A DNA stretch of 51,806 bases, from the NCBI GenBank assembly GCA_947585795.1, contig CANPXG010000012.1:1-51806 (forward strand), given 5' to 3'. This document shows positions 6,924-15,974 of the stretch, one piece after another. The notes below the pieces were generated by a model. It saw nothing but the letters and a program-made list of their open reading frames with translations. It was not told the DNA's origin and searched no databases. This stretch comes from an uncultured Clostridia bacterium. Lineage in GTDB: Bacteria > Bacillota > Clostridia > UBA1381. The position numbers and the translations under genes are program-made. Numbering within the stretch: the first letter of the stretch is position 1; every line of letters starts with the position of its first letter.

Positions 6924-6949
6924 AGGGGACACTAAATTTAGTGTCCCCT
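6924..6949. repeat. 26-bp perfect palindrome, REP-like
   Basis: AGGGGACACTAAA followed directly by its exact complement TTTAGTGTCCCCT. It lies between the gyrB stop (6956) and the broken MutS-like gene. A GTTTTTTT run follows on the plus strand, but no plus-strand gene ends here; on the minus strand the tail is TTATTGC, so it is a poor gyrB terminator. The same word recurs at 43209-43247 and inside two genes. Confidence 0.9.
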
Positions 6950-6955
6950 GTTTTT

Positions 6956-8884
6956 TTAAATGTCGAGGTTGGAAACGTATTTCGCGTGTTTTTCTATAAA
7001 TTCGCGTCTTGGTTCTACCTTGTCACCCATGAGTACGGTAAACGTTTGGTCGGCGACGATCGCGTCCGCAAGGTCAACGCGGAGCATCGTGCGCTTCGCG
7101 GGATCCATTGTCGTTTCCTTAAGCTCCGCCGGATCCATCTCGCCAAGTCCCTTGTACCGCTGCACCTTCGCGCCCGGTCCCATCTCCGCTATGAGCGCGT
7201 CGCGCTCGTCGTCGGTAAACGCAAACTTCTCAACGAGGTTTTTGTTCTTGCCCTTAAACACCTTGTAAAGCGGCGGCTGGGCGATGTAGATGTTGCCGTT
7301 TTCTATAAGCTGCGGCATGTATCTGAAGAAGAACGTCAGCAAAAGCGTTCTTATGTGCGCGCCGTCCACGTCGGCATCAGCCATGATTATGACCTTGCCG
7401 TATTTGAGGTTATTTATGTCAAAGTCCTCGCCGATACCCGTGCCGAGCGCCTGTATTACGGGCAGCAGCTTTTCGTTCGAGTAGACCTTGTCTATACGCG
7501 ATTTCTCGACGTTGAGCATTTTACCCCACAGCGGGAGTATCGCCTGGAAGCGTCTGTTACGTCCCTGCTTCGCGCTGCCGCCCGCGCTGTCGCCCTCGAC
7601 GATAAAGAGTTCCGCGTAATCCGCGCCCTCGTCGGTACATTTCGCAAGCTTGCCAAGCAGTGACGAATTCGTCGCGTTCGCGTTCTTTCGCGACGCTTCT
7701 CTCGCCTTCTTCGCCGCCTCTCGAGCGCGGCACGCGGTGAGCGTCTTTTCGACTATAGTCTTTGCGACTCTCGGGTTTTCCTCCAAAAATGCCGAAAGCT
7801 TATCGCCCAGCGCCGTTTCAACGAGCGTTCTCGCCTCGCTGTTGCCGAGCTTCGTCTTGGTTTGTCCCTCAAACTGCGGTTCGGATACCTTCACGCTTAT
7901 TATCGCGGTAAGTCCCTCGCGCGTGTCCTCGCCGGAAAGGTTTGCGTCCTTTTCCTTTAAGAGATTGTACTTTCTCGCGTAATCGTTTATAACGCGCGTA
8001 AGTCCCGACTTGAAGCCCGTTTCATGCGTGCCGCCGTCGCCGGTGTGGATATTGTTGGCAAAGCTCAAAAGCGCCTCCGAGTACGCGGTCGTGTACTGCA
8101 TGGCGACCTCCACCATCATGTCGTCACGCTGAGCCTCAAAGTATATCACGTCGTCATGAAGCGGATCCTTGTTTTTGTTGATGTACTTTACAAATTCCTT
8201 TATGCCGCCCTCGGCGTGGAGCGTCACCGTTTCGGGGTTTTCCACGCGGTAGTCGGTGAGGAGTATTTTTACGCCCTTGTTGAGGAACGCCTGCTCGCGC
8301 AAGCGTTTAAGCAGTACCTCGTAATCAAATTCAAGCACTTCAAATATCTCGCTGTCCGGCTTAAACGTTATCTTCGTGCCCGTTTTGTCGGTGTCGCCTA
8401 TAACTTTAAGCTTACACGTCGGTTTGCCGCGCTCGTAGCTTTGGTAATGCACGTGCGTACCGTCGCTGACCTCGACCTCAAGCTTTTCCGACAGCGCGTT
8501 TACGACCGACGAACCTACGCCATGCAGACCGCCAGACACTTTGTATCCGCCGCCGCCGAACTTACCGCCCGCGTGCAAGATCGTGAGCACGACCTCGACT
8601 GTCGGTATGCCCTGCTGCGGGTGGATGCCGACGGGGATGCCGCGTCCGTTGTCGGTAACGGTCACGGAGTTGTCGGGGTTGATGTCTACCTTGATTTCCG
8701 TACAGTAGCCGGCAAGCGCCTCGTCTATGGAGTTGTCCACTATCTCGTACACGAGATGATGCAGACCGGCGGAGGAGGTCGAGCCGATATACATGCCCGG
8801 GCGCTTTCTTACCGCCTCAAGTCCTTCAAGCACCTGTATCTGACTTTCGTCATAGGTGGTTTCAATCTTTTCCAAATCACTCAT
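6956..8884 (-). CDS. gyrB: DNA gyrase subunit B
   Basis: 642 aa, the ATPase subunit of type IIA topoisomerase that introduces negative supercoils. N-terminal GHKL ATPase: [13 protein letters not shown] (47-59), DNGRGIP (78-84), [15 protein letters not shown] (118-132). The transducer domain includes [32 protein letters not shown] (from 430) and [11 protein letters not shown] (from 503). The C-terminal YKGLGEMDP and [12 protein letters not shown] close the protein. Length is typical of Firmicute Gyr[13 protein letters not shown] differs from the more usual LPLRGKILNVE. It is the last gene of recJ-rel-yaaA-recF-remB-gyrB, the same recF-remB-gyrB order as near many Firmicute origins, which favours GyrB over ParE. 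gyrA is not in the window. Confidence 0.96.
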   Translation of the reverse strand: MSDLEKIETTYDESQIQVLEGLEAVRKRPGMYIGSTSSAGLHHLVYEIVDNSIDEALAGYCTEIKVDINPDNSVTVTDNGRGIPVGIHPQQGIPTVEVVLTILHAGGKFGGGGYKVSGGLHGVGSSVVNALSEKLEVEVSDGTHVHYQSYERGKPTCKLKVIGDTDKTGTKITFKPDSEIFEVLEFDYEVLLKRLREQAFLNKGVKILLTDYRVENPETVTLHAEGGIKEFVKYINKNKDPLHDDVIYFEAQRDDMMVEVAMQYTTAYSEALLSFANNIHTGDGGTHETGFKSGLTRVINDYARKYNLLKEKDANLSGEDTREGLTAIISVKVSEPQFEGQTKTKLGNSEARTLVETALGDKLSAFLEENPRVAKTIVEKTLTACRAREAAKKAREASRKNANATNSSLLGKLAKCTDEGADYAELFIVEGDSAGGSAKQGRNRRFQAILPLWGKMLNVEKSRIDKVYSNEKLLPVIQALGTGIGEDFDINNLKYGKVIIMADADVDGAHIRTLLLTFFFRYMPQLIENGNIYIAQPPLYKVFKGKNKNLVEKFAFTDDERDALIAEMGPGAKVQRYKGLGEMDPAELKETTMDPAKRTMLRVDLADAIVADQTFTVLMGDKVEPRREFIEKHAKYVSNLDI

Positions 8885-8922
8885 AAATATAATCTCCTTA
8901 TCTTAATTCTAACCTTTTTCTG

Positions 8923-9171
8923 TCATCGTAAACCGCGTTTTGCCAGTATTTTCGACGAAACGGAGGAAATGAAAATTTTCGTGCTTTCACCGTCGTCCGT
9001 CACGACGAAGGATTTCGGCAAGTCGTCGGTTGAATTTATAATCAGACCGTTTTTTTCGGATTTTGCAAGGAATGTCCTGCCCAAACGCGACACGGTCGTG
9101 TTATCCATATCGAATATGCCTATAATGTCGTTTGTGTTTACGACTATATTTTCCTCAACTCTTAAATACAT
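8923..9171 (-). CDS. remB: RemB-like extracellular matrix regulatory protein (DUF370)
   Basis: 82 aa. Sequence MYLRVEENIVVNTNDIIGIF with TTVSRLGRTFL and KSFVVTDDG is typical of the RemA/RemB (YaaB, DUF370) family of ring-forming DNA-binding proteins known to affect matrix and biofilm genes in Bacillus. Position between recF and gyrB matches yaaB/remB. The start ATG overlaps the recF stop as TGATG, so translation is likely coupled. It might act on the exopolysaccharide operon in this window, but that is speculation. Confidence 0.88.
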   Translation of the reverse strand: MYLRVEENIVVNTNDIIGIFDMDNTTVSRLGRTFLAKSEKNGLIINSTDDLPKSFVVTDDGESTKIFISSVSSKILAKRGLR

Positions 9172-10265
9172 CAGCCGTCCTCCTTTATGACCGCGCCGTT
9201 TTTTATTTTTATGAGGCGCGTGTTCTCGGTGCTCAGCGCGACGTCGGTATCGGTCGAGGTGATGAGTACTTGCTTGCCGCGTATTTTTTCGGCAAGGTAC
9301 ATGCGTCTGTTTATGTCAAGCTCGCTCATTATGTCGTCCAAAAGGAGCACGGGGTACTCGTCCTTCACGCTTTGCATGTAGTCCGCCTCGGCAATTTTCG
9401 CGGACAGCGCGGCGGTGCGCTGCTGTCCCTGTGAGCAGTATGTGCGCGCGTCCTTGCCGTTTACCGAAACGCGCAGGTCGTCGCGCTGTATGCCCGTTTG
9501 GGCGGAGGCGAAGTCGATCTCGCGGCGGCGGTTACGCTCGAAGTATTTGAAGATAGTGCTTTTGTCCGCCGATTCGGTTTTTATGTCGGGGACGTAGGTT
9601 ATTTTTAAGTCCTCGCCCGATATTTCCTTCTGTATTTTTGAGGCGAAGCTGTCGATCACGCGTACAAATTCGGTGCGGTACTCCATTATTTTCGCGGCTT
9701 CGACCGCAAGCTGTTCGTTCCATACCGACAGCATTACGTCGGAGGGCTCGCCTTTGATTTTGAGCGTTTTTAAGTGGCTGTTTTTCTGCGCGAGCACCTT
9801 GTGGTAGTCGATGAGGCTCGTCAGGTAGCGCGGGTAGAGGCGGCTTATCGCCGAATCTATAAATCTGCGTCTTTCGGACGGCGCGCCTTTTACAAGTCCC
9901 AAGTCCTCCGGTGAGAACATGACGACGTTTAAGTAGCTCATAAGCATACTGAGCTTCGTTATTTGAACGTGGTTTATTTTGATGTTCTTTTTGCCGTTTT
10001 TTATAAGCTGTACGGAGGCTTTGTAGTCGCGGTCGGCATCGTGAAACTCAAGTCCGAGCTTCGCGAAGTCTTTACCGAATTTTATAAGCTCTCTGTCGGT
10101 TTTTGCCCTGTGGCTCCTGCCCTGTGAAAACAGGTAGACCGCCTCCAAAATGTTCGTCTTGCCCTGCGCGTTGTCGCCGTAGATGACGTTTGTGTAGGGT
10201 GAAAACTCGATTTTTTCGGAGGCGTAGTTGCGGAAGTTTTGAAGCGTAAGTGAAGAAATGTACAT
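9171..10265 (-). CDS. recF: DNA replication and repair protein RecF
   Basis: 364 aa SMC-like ATPase that loads RecA at gaps with RecOR. Starts MYISSLTLQNFRNY, Walker A GDNAQGKTN (30-38), the arm segment FSPEDLGLVKGAPSERRRF with DSAISRLYPRY, and near the C-terminus the signature QGQQRTAALSAKIAEA and Walker B YPVLLLDDIMSELD. Length and order match the family. The start overlaps the yaaA stop and the stop overlaps the remB start by one base each (TGATG), so all three are translationally coupled. Confidence 0.96.
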   Translation of the reverse strand: MYISSLTLQNFRNYASEKIEFSPYTNVIYGDNAQGKTNILEAVYLFSQGRSHRAKTDRELIKFGKDFAKLGLEFHDADRDYKASVQLIKNGKKNIKINHVQITKLSMLMSYLNVVMFSPEDLGLVKGAPSERRRFIDSAISRLYPRYLTSLIDYHKVLAQKNSHLKTLKIKGEPSDVMLSVWNEQLAVEAAKIMEYRTEFVRVIDSFASKIQKEISGEDLKITYVPDIKTESADKSTIFKYFERNRRREIDFASAQTGIQRDDLRVSVNGKDARTYCSQGQQRTAALSAKIAEADYMQSVKDEYPVLLLDDIMSELDINRRMYLAEKIRGKQVLITSTDTDVALSTENTRLIKIKNGAVIKEDG

Positions 10266-10495
10266 TATCCGTCCTCCACCGTTATTTCGACCGTTCCGTC
10301 CTCAAACGTGACCGTCACAACGTCAAGCGCGCGTATTTTTTTGCCGCGCATGGTACACGTTTCGCCGTTTACGGAAACGATGCCGTCAAGTATCATTTCC
10401 TTCGCCATCGCGCCGCTTTCGGCAATAGCCGCATATTTGAGGAGCTGGTCGAGCTTTATATATTCGGTCGTTATCTCGATTTTTAATTTTTCCAT
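10265..10495 (-). CDS. yaaA: S4-domain RNA-binding protein YaaA
   Basis: 76 aa. The S4 fold is visible in YIKLDQLLKYAAIAESGAMAKEMILDGIVSVNGE followed by RGKKIRALDVVTV. In Firmicutes this gene (yaaA/rlbA) sits between dnaN and recF, and it directly precedes recF here. It is probably an RNA or ribosome-binding protein; its exact role is not settled. It starts 12 nt after the rel stop and shares a TGATG junction with recF. Confidence 0.9.
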   Translation of the reverse strand: MEKLKIEITTEYIKLDQLLKYAAIAESGAMAKEMILDGIVSVNGETCTMRGKKIRALDVVTVTFEDGTVEITVEDG

Positions 10496-10507
10496 AAAAT
10501 CATATCC

Positions 10508-12775
10508 CTAATTTTGTAATCTCGTTACCGACGTTACTCCGTGGATTTGGATTATTTTCTTGCGAAGCAGCGCAAGGTCGGAGGTGTTGCGTATTTCCAC
10601 GCCTATCTGTATTACGGCTATGCCCTTTTTTGTAACGTACGCGTTCACCGACTTAAACGGTATTTTAAGCGTCGCAAGTATGTTTGTTATCTCGAGCAGT
10701 ACGCCGTCGCGGTCGGGTGCTTCTATCTGCAGATTGGCGATATACGAGGTGCTTCGTTCGCCGTCCCACCACACGTCTATAAATCTGCCCTTGTCCTCGT
10801 CGGACATACTGTCGGGGTTCATGTTTGGACAGTCGCGGCGGTGCACGCTCACTCCCCTGCCCTTCGTGATGAAGCCGACTATATCGTCGCCGGCGACGGG
10901 GTTACAGCAGCGCGCCAAACGCACAAGGCAGTTGTCTATGTCCTTTACGATTATACCCTTGCTCGACGCGTACCGCTTCGCGGGTTCCGCCTGCACGGTA
11001 TGGTTTTCCTCGTCGTAAACGGCTTCGAGTGTCTTTTTCTCCTCGAGCGCTTTATTTTGCTTTATCCACTCGTCGCGAAGTCTTACGACGACTTTCTGCG
11101 CCGTAAGTCCGCCGTAGCCGACGCTCGCGTAAAGGTCGTCGAGCGTTTGGAAGCCGTAGCGCTTTATCAGTATGTTTATCCACTCCGGCTTAAACAGCTG
11201 TTCGTGGGTGTTGCCGAGGCGGCGAAGCTCGCGTTCGATAAGCTCCTTGCCATGCTCGATGTTTTCATCGCGTCGTTCGCGTTTGAACCACTGGTTTATT
11301 TTGTTCTTCGCCTGCGACGTGCGGCATACCTTGAGCCAGTCGCGGCTCGGTCCGCGCGTGTTTGTGGTAAGTATTTCCACGATTTCGCCGTTTTGTACCT
11401 GATAATTGTTCGGAACTATCTTTCCGTTTACCTTTGCGCCACTCATCTTGTAGCCGACCTGAGAGTGTATGGCGAAGGCGAAGTCTATGACGGTGCTTTT
11501 GGCGGGCAGCGATATTACCTTGCCCTGAGGCGTGAATACAAAAACCTCGTCCTCGAACAGGTCAAATTTTAACGTGTTAAAGAAGTCGTCTGTATCTATA
11601 AGGTTCGTCTGCGTGTCGAGAAGCTGTCTTACCCATTCGAGCTTGGAGTCCATATCTGTCGTGCCCGACACGCCCTCCTTGTACTTCCAATGCGCCGCGA
11701 TACCGTTTTCCGCGACGTGGTGCATTTCCCATGTTCGTATCTGTATTTCAAACGGCGTGCCGTTCGGTCCTATGACCGTCGTGTGAAGCGACTGGTACAT
11801 GTTGGGCTTGGGCATCGCGATATAGTCCTTGAAGCGCATCGGCACGGGCGTGTACAAATCGTGCACCATGCCGAGCACCGCGTAGCAGTCGGCTACGGTA
11901 TCGACGATTATTCTTACGGCAAACAAATCGTAAAGCTCGTCTATCGTCTTGTTTTGCGTGTACATTTTGCGGAATATCGAGTAGAAGTGCTTCGCGCGTC
12001 CCGTGACCTGTCCCTTGATGTTCATCGCCTCGAGCTTCGCGCGGAGTATATCCATAATGTCGCGTATGTACTGCTCGCGCTCGTCCTTTTTTTGGTTTAT
12101 GCTTTGGGTGATCTCCTCGTACGCGACGGGATCGAGGTATTTTAAAGCCAAGTCCTCAAGCTCTATTTTTATCTTCGACATACCAAGACGGTGAGCGAGA
12201 GGCGCGTACACGTCAAGCGTTTCCTTCGATATGAGAAGCTGTTTCGCGCGCGGCATGAATTTGAGCGTGCGCATATTATGAAGGCGGTCGATAAGCTTTA
12301 TCATTACGACGCGTATGTCCTTCGCCATCGCGAGAAACATCTTGCGCAGATTTTCAACCTGCTGTTCCTCGCGCGTGTTGTACTTGATTTGTTTGAGCTT
12401 CGTCACGCCGTCCACGATTTCGGCGACGCTTTTTCCGAATAAGTCCTCTATATTTTCATAGGTGTACGGAGTGTCCTCCACAACGTCGTGCAAAAGCGCG
12501 GCGCTGATCGCCGTCGCGTCAAGCGAAAGCTGCGCGGCGATATAGGCAAGCTGAACGGGGTGCTCTATATACGGCGCGCCGCTGCGGCGAAACTGGTGCT
12601 TGTGCGCCGATTTCGCCAACCTGTAAGCAACGTATATCATATCGGTGTTGGCTCCGGGACTGTAGCCCTTGACCATGTCGATGATCTTATCCACGAGCAC
12701 GTCCGTATCGTCGGCATGCTGCGGTATTTTTTCGGGCGCAAGAATTACCTTGGAGCTTTCCTCCATATCGCTCAC
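10508..12775 (-). CDS. rel: Bifunctional (p)ppGpp synthetase/hydrolase Rel
   Basis: 755 aa. Order of domains: HD hydrolase (HPVQLAY; LLHDVVEDTPYT with H96-D97 and E100-D101; IKLIDRLHNMRT), synthetase (GRAKHFYSIFRKM; DLFAVRIIVDT; RFKDYIAMPKPNMYQSLH), TGS (VFVFTPQGKVISLPAKSTV), a zinc-finger-like region with LARCCNPV and RRDCPN, and a C-terminal ACT domain. The RFKD sequence matches the RXKD motif of bifunctional Rel rather than EXDD of RelA-only enzymes. It makes and degrades the stringent alarmone in the cytoplasm on starved ribosomes. Its start overlaps the recJ stop by four bases. Confidence 0.96.
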   Translation of the reverse strand: MSDMEESSKVILAPEKIPQHADDTDVLVDKIIDMVKGYSPGANTDMIYVAYRLAKSAHKHQFRRSGAPYIEHPVQLAYIAAQLSLDATAISAALLHDVVEDTPYTYENIEDLFGKSVAEIVDGVTKLKQIKYNTREEQQVENLRKMFLAMAKDIRVVMIKLIDRLHNMRTLKFMPRAKQLLISKETLDVYAPLAHRLGMSKIKIELEDLALKYLDPVAYEEITQSINQKKDEREQYIRDIMDILRAKLEAMNIKGQVTGRAKHFYSIFRKMYTQNKTIDELYDLFAVRIIVDTVADCYAVLGMVHDLYTPVPMRFKDYIAMPKPNMYQSLHTTVIGPNGTPFEIQIRTWEMHHVAENGIAAHWKYKEGVSGTTDMDSKLEWVRQLLDTQTNLIDTDDFFNTLKFDLFEDEVFVFTPQGKVISLPAKSTVIDFAFAIHSQVGYKMSGAKVNGKIVPNNYQVQNGEIVEILTTNTRGPSRDWLKVCRTSQAKNKINQWFKRERRDENIEHGKELIERELRRLGNTHEQLFKPEWINILIKRYGFQTLDDLYASVGYGGLTAQKVVVRLRDEWIKQNKALEEKKTLEAVYDEENHTVQAEPAKRYASSKGIIVKDIDNCLVRLARCCNPVAGDDIVGFITKGRGVSVHRRDCPNMNPDSMSDEDKGRFIDVWWDGERSTSYIANLQIEAPDRDGVLLEITNILATLKIPFKSVNAYVTKKGIAVIQIGVEIRNTSDLALLRKKIIQIHGVTSVTRLQN

Positions 12776-14484
12776 CTCCTCTTAATATCCTTCAAAATAA
12801 GCTGAACCGTTTCCGTTCCGCGGTAGCTGTTTATGTCCAACTGAAAGGCTATGTTGACAAAATCGCCTGCGAAAAGCGTGTCGGCGTACTGTCCCATAGA
12901 AAAGCCTATACAGTTTATCGTCTGATTATTCTTTATAATTCTAAGTCTTAAATGTTTGTTGTCCATGCCGACAGCGTCCGCCGCGGCGACCCGCGCATTC
13001 GCGAGCGCGAATACCGGTTTTTCGTTACCCATGCCGAACGGCTCGAGCTTTGAAAACATCTTTGCGTTCGCAATCGTCAGCGAACGCTCCGTCAGCGGAC
13101 AGTCTATCTCCACCGACGGTACCATGTCGTCGGCGGTAAGAATTTCGTCGGCGTAACGGTTGATCTCCTTCGTGAACGCGTCTATGTCGGACGTGTTTAT
13201 GTTGAGCCCCGCCGCGACGGCGTGACCGCCGAAGTCGGTGAGGTATTTTTCGCATTTTGTGAGCGCGTCGAACAGGTTGAACGCTTTTATACTGCGTCCC
13301 GAGCCTTTGCCTACGCCGTTCGAGCACGAAATCAAAATGCAGGGCTTATAGTACTTGTCGCAAAGGCGTGACGCGACTATTCCGATAACTCCTTGGTGCC
13401 ACCCCTCGTTCGCAAGGACTATCACTTTCTTTTTCGCGCTGTTCGCGTCAGCGGCGATCATGTGAAGAGCCTCGTCGAAAATACGTTTTTCGGTAAGCTG
13501 TCTTTCCTTGTTTTCCTCGTCGAGAGAAAGCGCTATTTCGCGCGCTCTTTCGGTATCCTTCGTGAGAAGCAGCTCGACCGCCGTCGTCGCGCTGCCAAGC
13601 CGTCCGGCGGCGTTTAAACGCGGAGCGACGGCGAAAGCTATATTCGACGCGTTAAGCGTCTTACCGTTCATACCGGCAACGTCCATTATCGCCTCTATGC
13701 CTACTCGTTTCGGATTTTGCAGCGCGCAAAGTCCCTTGTCAACTATAATTCTGTTCTCACCCAAAAGCGGTACAACGTCGGCTATCGTGCCGAGCGTCGC
13801 AAGGTCCACGTACTTGTCAAACACTTCCCTCGTGCGCATACCGCGCTTCATCGCAAGCGCGAGTATAAGCTTAAACGCCACTCCCACTCCCGCAAGCGAG
13901 TCGAACGGGTACTCACAGTCATCACGTTTCGGGTTCAAAATCGCGGCGGCAGCCGTCGGCAGACGGTCCTTGCACGTGTGGTGGTCGGTTATTATCATGT
14001 CCATGTGCTGAAGCTTCGCAAACTCCGCCTCACCTATCGCCGTAATGCCGCAGTCAACGGTTATCATAAGGCGTATGCCGCGCTTTAAAAGCGTGTTCAC
14101 AGCCATAATGTTTATACCGTAGCCCTCGCCCTTGCGGTCGGGGATATAGTACTCGGCGTCGGCTCCTATGTCCGACAAAAACTCGTACATGAGCGCGGTC
14201 GCCGTTATTCCGTCAACGTCGTAGTCGCCGTACACGGCGATTTTTTCCTTGCCCGCGATCGCCTTTTCTATGCGCTCCACGGCTTTGTCCATATCCTTCA
14301 TAAGCATTGGGTTCACTATGTCAGCCATGGATTTTTTAAGAAACGCGCCCGCAGTGTCCACGTCTACGCCGCGGTTTAAAAGAATGGCGGACACGACGCG
14401 CGGTATGTTGTACCTTTGCGACATATCGTTTATATCATTTTCGTTAAGCGCCTTATTCTTAAAGCTCCAGTTTTTCTCCGTCAT
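12772..14484 (-). CDS. recJ: Single-stranded-DNA-specific exonuclease RecJ
   Basis: 570 aa from the ATG at 14484, which has GGGAG seven bases upstream; an ATG at 14514 would add ten residues but lacks a ribosome site. A 5'-3' ssDNA exonuclease of the DHH phosphoesterase family used in recombination and repair. Motifs: VYGDYDVDGITATAL, GYGIN, DHHTCKDRLPTA, the DHHA1 region with GVGKGSGRS and GGHAVAAGL, and a C-terminal OB-like domain. This is the short Gram-positive form. It overlaps rel by four bases (ATGA), and recJ-rel adjacency is common in Clostridia. Confidence 0.95.
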   Translation of the reverse strand: MTEKNWSFKNKALNENDINDMSQRYNIPRVVSAILLNRGVDVDTAGAFLKKSMADIVNPMLMKDMDKAVERIEKAIAGKEKIAVYGDYDVDGITATALMYEFLSDIGADAEYYIPDRKGEGYGINIMAVNTLLKRGIRLMITVDCGITAIGEAEFAKLQHMDMIITDHHTCKDRLPTAAAAILNPKRDDCEYPFDSLAGVGVAFKLILALAMKRGMRTREVFDKYVDLATLGTIADVVPLLGENRIIVDKGLCALQNPKRVGIEAIMDVAGMNGKTLNASNIAFAVAPRLNAAGRLGSATTAVELLLTKDTERAREIALSLDEENKERQLTEKRIFDEALHMIAADANSAKKKVIVLANEGWHQGVIGIVASRLCDKYYKPCILISCSNGVGKGSGRSIKAFNLFDALTKCEKYLTDFGGHAVAAGLNINTSDIDAFTKEINRYADEILTADDMVPSVEIDCPLTERSLTIANAKMFSKLEPFGMGNEKPVFALANARVAAADAVGMDNKHLRLRIIKNNQTINCIGFSMGQYADTLFAGDFVNIAFQLDINSYRGTETVQLILKDIKRR

Positions 14485-14620
14485 AGCATACTCCCAAAAT
14501 AAAATTTTACCCACTTATTATATTAACATTTTTTTAAGTAAAATTCAAGTAAAACAGGTATTTTTGAATAAAAATATGAATATCGGGCAAGATAGCATTA
14601 CAGAAAGGAGTGAGAGGGCG

Positions 14621-14770
14621 ATGAGCAGCAATAACAACAACTTTAAGAACGATACTCAGACAGGAAATCAAAATCAAAATCAAAATCAGAACCAAAAGCA
14701 GAATCAGAAGCAGAACGGTAAGAATAACAGCCGTCAAAACGGTAACGTCGATCAGAAGAGCGACTGCTAA
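14621..14770 (+). CDS. Small Q/N-rich low-complexity protein
   Basis: 49 aa from ATG 14621 with GAAAGGAG upstream at a usable distance. The centre is eight hexamers related to AATCAA (14666-14716), encoding alternating Gln and Asn, later with Lys; the tail ends DQKSDC. No hydrophobic segment is present. The composition recalls Q/N-rich gamma-type small spore proteins, but the repeat units of that family are not seen, so I do not assign it. It stands alone, divergent from recJ, and is followed by a strong terminator at 14779-14818, which supports its being a real transcript. A longer upstream reading overlaps recJ and is not credible. Confidence 0.6.
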   Translation: MSSNNNNFKNDTQTGNQNQNQNQNQKQNQKQNGKNNSRQNGNVDQKSDC

Positions 14771-14778
14771 AAAAATTA

Positions 14779-14818
14779 ACGCGTCATCGCCTTTTCGCGG
14801 CAATGACGCGTTTTTTTT
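14779..14818. terminator. Bidirectional terminator
   Basis: AACGCGTCAT pairs with ATGACGCGTT, with inner GCC/GGC pairing, followed by eight T on the plus strand and by TTAATTTTTTT on the minus strand. It serves the Q/N-rich gene and, in reverse, prfB (stop at 14831). Confidence 0.88.
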
Positions 14819-14830
14819 AATTGTTACCGT

Positions 14831-15944
14831 TTACAGCTCGCCAAGGCTCGCCGCTTTAAGGTACGCGTTTATAAATCCGTTGAGCTCGCCGTCCATGACA
14901 GCGCCGATGTTGCCTATTTCAAAGCCTGTGCGCAAGTCCTTGACCATGGTGTAGGGCTGGAAAACGTAGGAGCGTATCTGACTGCCCCAGCCGTTGTCCA
15001 TCTGCGTGCCCTGAAGGTCGGATATTTTCTCCTTCTGCTCACGCTCCGCAAGCTCGACGAGCTTACCCTTTAGCATCTTCATGGCATAGTCCCTGTTTTG
15101 GAACTGCGAGCGCTGTGTCTGACACGACACGACTATGCCCGTCGGTATATGCGTAAGACGCACGGCGGACGAGGTCTTGTTGATATGCTGACCGCCAGCG
15201 CCCGACGCGCGAAATGCCTCCATTTTTATGTCCTCGGGGCGAATATCTACCTCCACGTCGTCGTCAAGCTCCGGCATTACCTCGACCGACACGAACGACG
15301 TCATACGCTTGCCCGCGCTGTTAAAAGGCGATATGCGCACAAGACGGTGAACGCCCTTTTCGGCTTTTAAGTAGCCGTAAGCGTTAGGTCCCGTGATCTC
15401 GACGGAGCAGCTCTTTATGCCCGCCTCGTCGCCGGGGAGTGAATCGACTACCTCGAACGTGTAGCCGTTCTTCTGCGCCCACATTTGGTACATGCGCAGC
15501 AGCATTTGGCACCAGTCCTGCGCCTCCGTGCCGCCCGCGCCCGCGTGGAGCGTCATGATGGCGTTGCTCTTGTCGTACTGACCGGACAAAAGCGTTTCGA
15601 GCGTCATTTTGTCTATCTCTTCCTCGATCTCCTTCGCAGCGTGCGCCACCTCGGGAACCATGCTTTCGTCGTTTTCCTCGTTCGCAAGGTCGATAAGGAC
15701 GAGCGTGTCCTCCCATTTGCCCTTTAAGTTTTCGTAGGCTTCAACCTTGTCTTTAAGCTGCTTCGTCCTTTGCAGTACCTTTTGGGAGTTTTCCATGTCG
15801 TCCCAAAAACCGTCCTTAAGTGCTTCGTCCTCGAGTTTTTTTATCTCTTCCTTTGCCGAAGCGATGTCAAAGTGAATCCCTCAAATCGTTTATATGTTCT
15901 TCAAAGCCTTGCAGCTTTTGCTTGTACTCTTCAAATTCCAACAT
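14831..15944 (-). CDS. prfB: Peptide chain release factor 2 (programmed +1 frameshift)
   Basis: RF2 recognises UGA and UAA. The first frame starts at ATG 15944 after AGGAAGTG and encodes 25 residues (MLEFEEYKQKLQGF...) before an in-frame TGA at 15869-15867. A +1 shift at CTTTGAC continues with DIASAKEE and runs to 14831, giving about 370 aa, the normal RF2 length. In the second frame are the stop-recognition SPF (RLVRISPFNSAGKR) and catalytic GGQ (SGAGGQHINKTSSAVR). Production is autoregulated: low RF2 favours the shift. It follows secA by 30 nt, the usual secA-prfB order. Confidence 0.97.
15866..15872 (-). other. prfB: prfB programmed frameshift site CTTTGAC
   Basis: On the minus strand codon 25 CTT is followed by TGA then C, the canonical RF2 slip site. 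AGGG occurs five bases upstream of CTT and can act as the stimulatory Shine-Dalgarno-like element, although spacing and length are weaker than the usual AGGGGG with three bases. Confidence 0.93.
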
Positions 15945-15974
15945 ACATATCACTTCCTTAATTTGATTGTGTTT

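Noticed and set aside
6924-6958. Palindrome as gyrB terminator
   Set aside because: On the minus strand it is not followed by a T-run (TTATTGC), it has no natural loop, and the same sequence occurs within coding regions.
6956-8884. ParE rather than GyrB
   Set aside because: The recF-remB-gyrB context, QTKTKLGN and overall form favour GyrB, and no parC neighbour is present.
8024-9190. Long plus-strand reading frame opposite gyrB (and similar ones opposite rel, dnaE and prfB)
   Set aside because: These mirror conserved minus-strand genes, have Arg/His/Val-rich composition and lack ribosome sites.
6956-14484. Possible replication origin near recF-gyrB
   Set aside because: No dnaA or dnaN, and no cluster of TTATCCACA-like boxes; only isolated single look-alikes inside genes.
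14485-14514. Ten-residue longer RecJ N-terminus
   Set aside because: The ATG at 14514 has no ribosome site, while ATG 14484 has GGGAG at a good distance.
14666-14716. Short tandem repeats resembling a CRISPR array
   Set aside because: Units are six bases with no spacers and lie in frame in a small ORF; they are a coding hexamer repeat.
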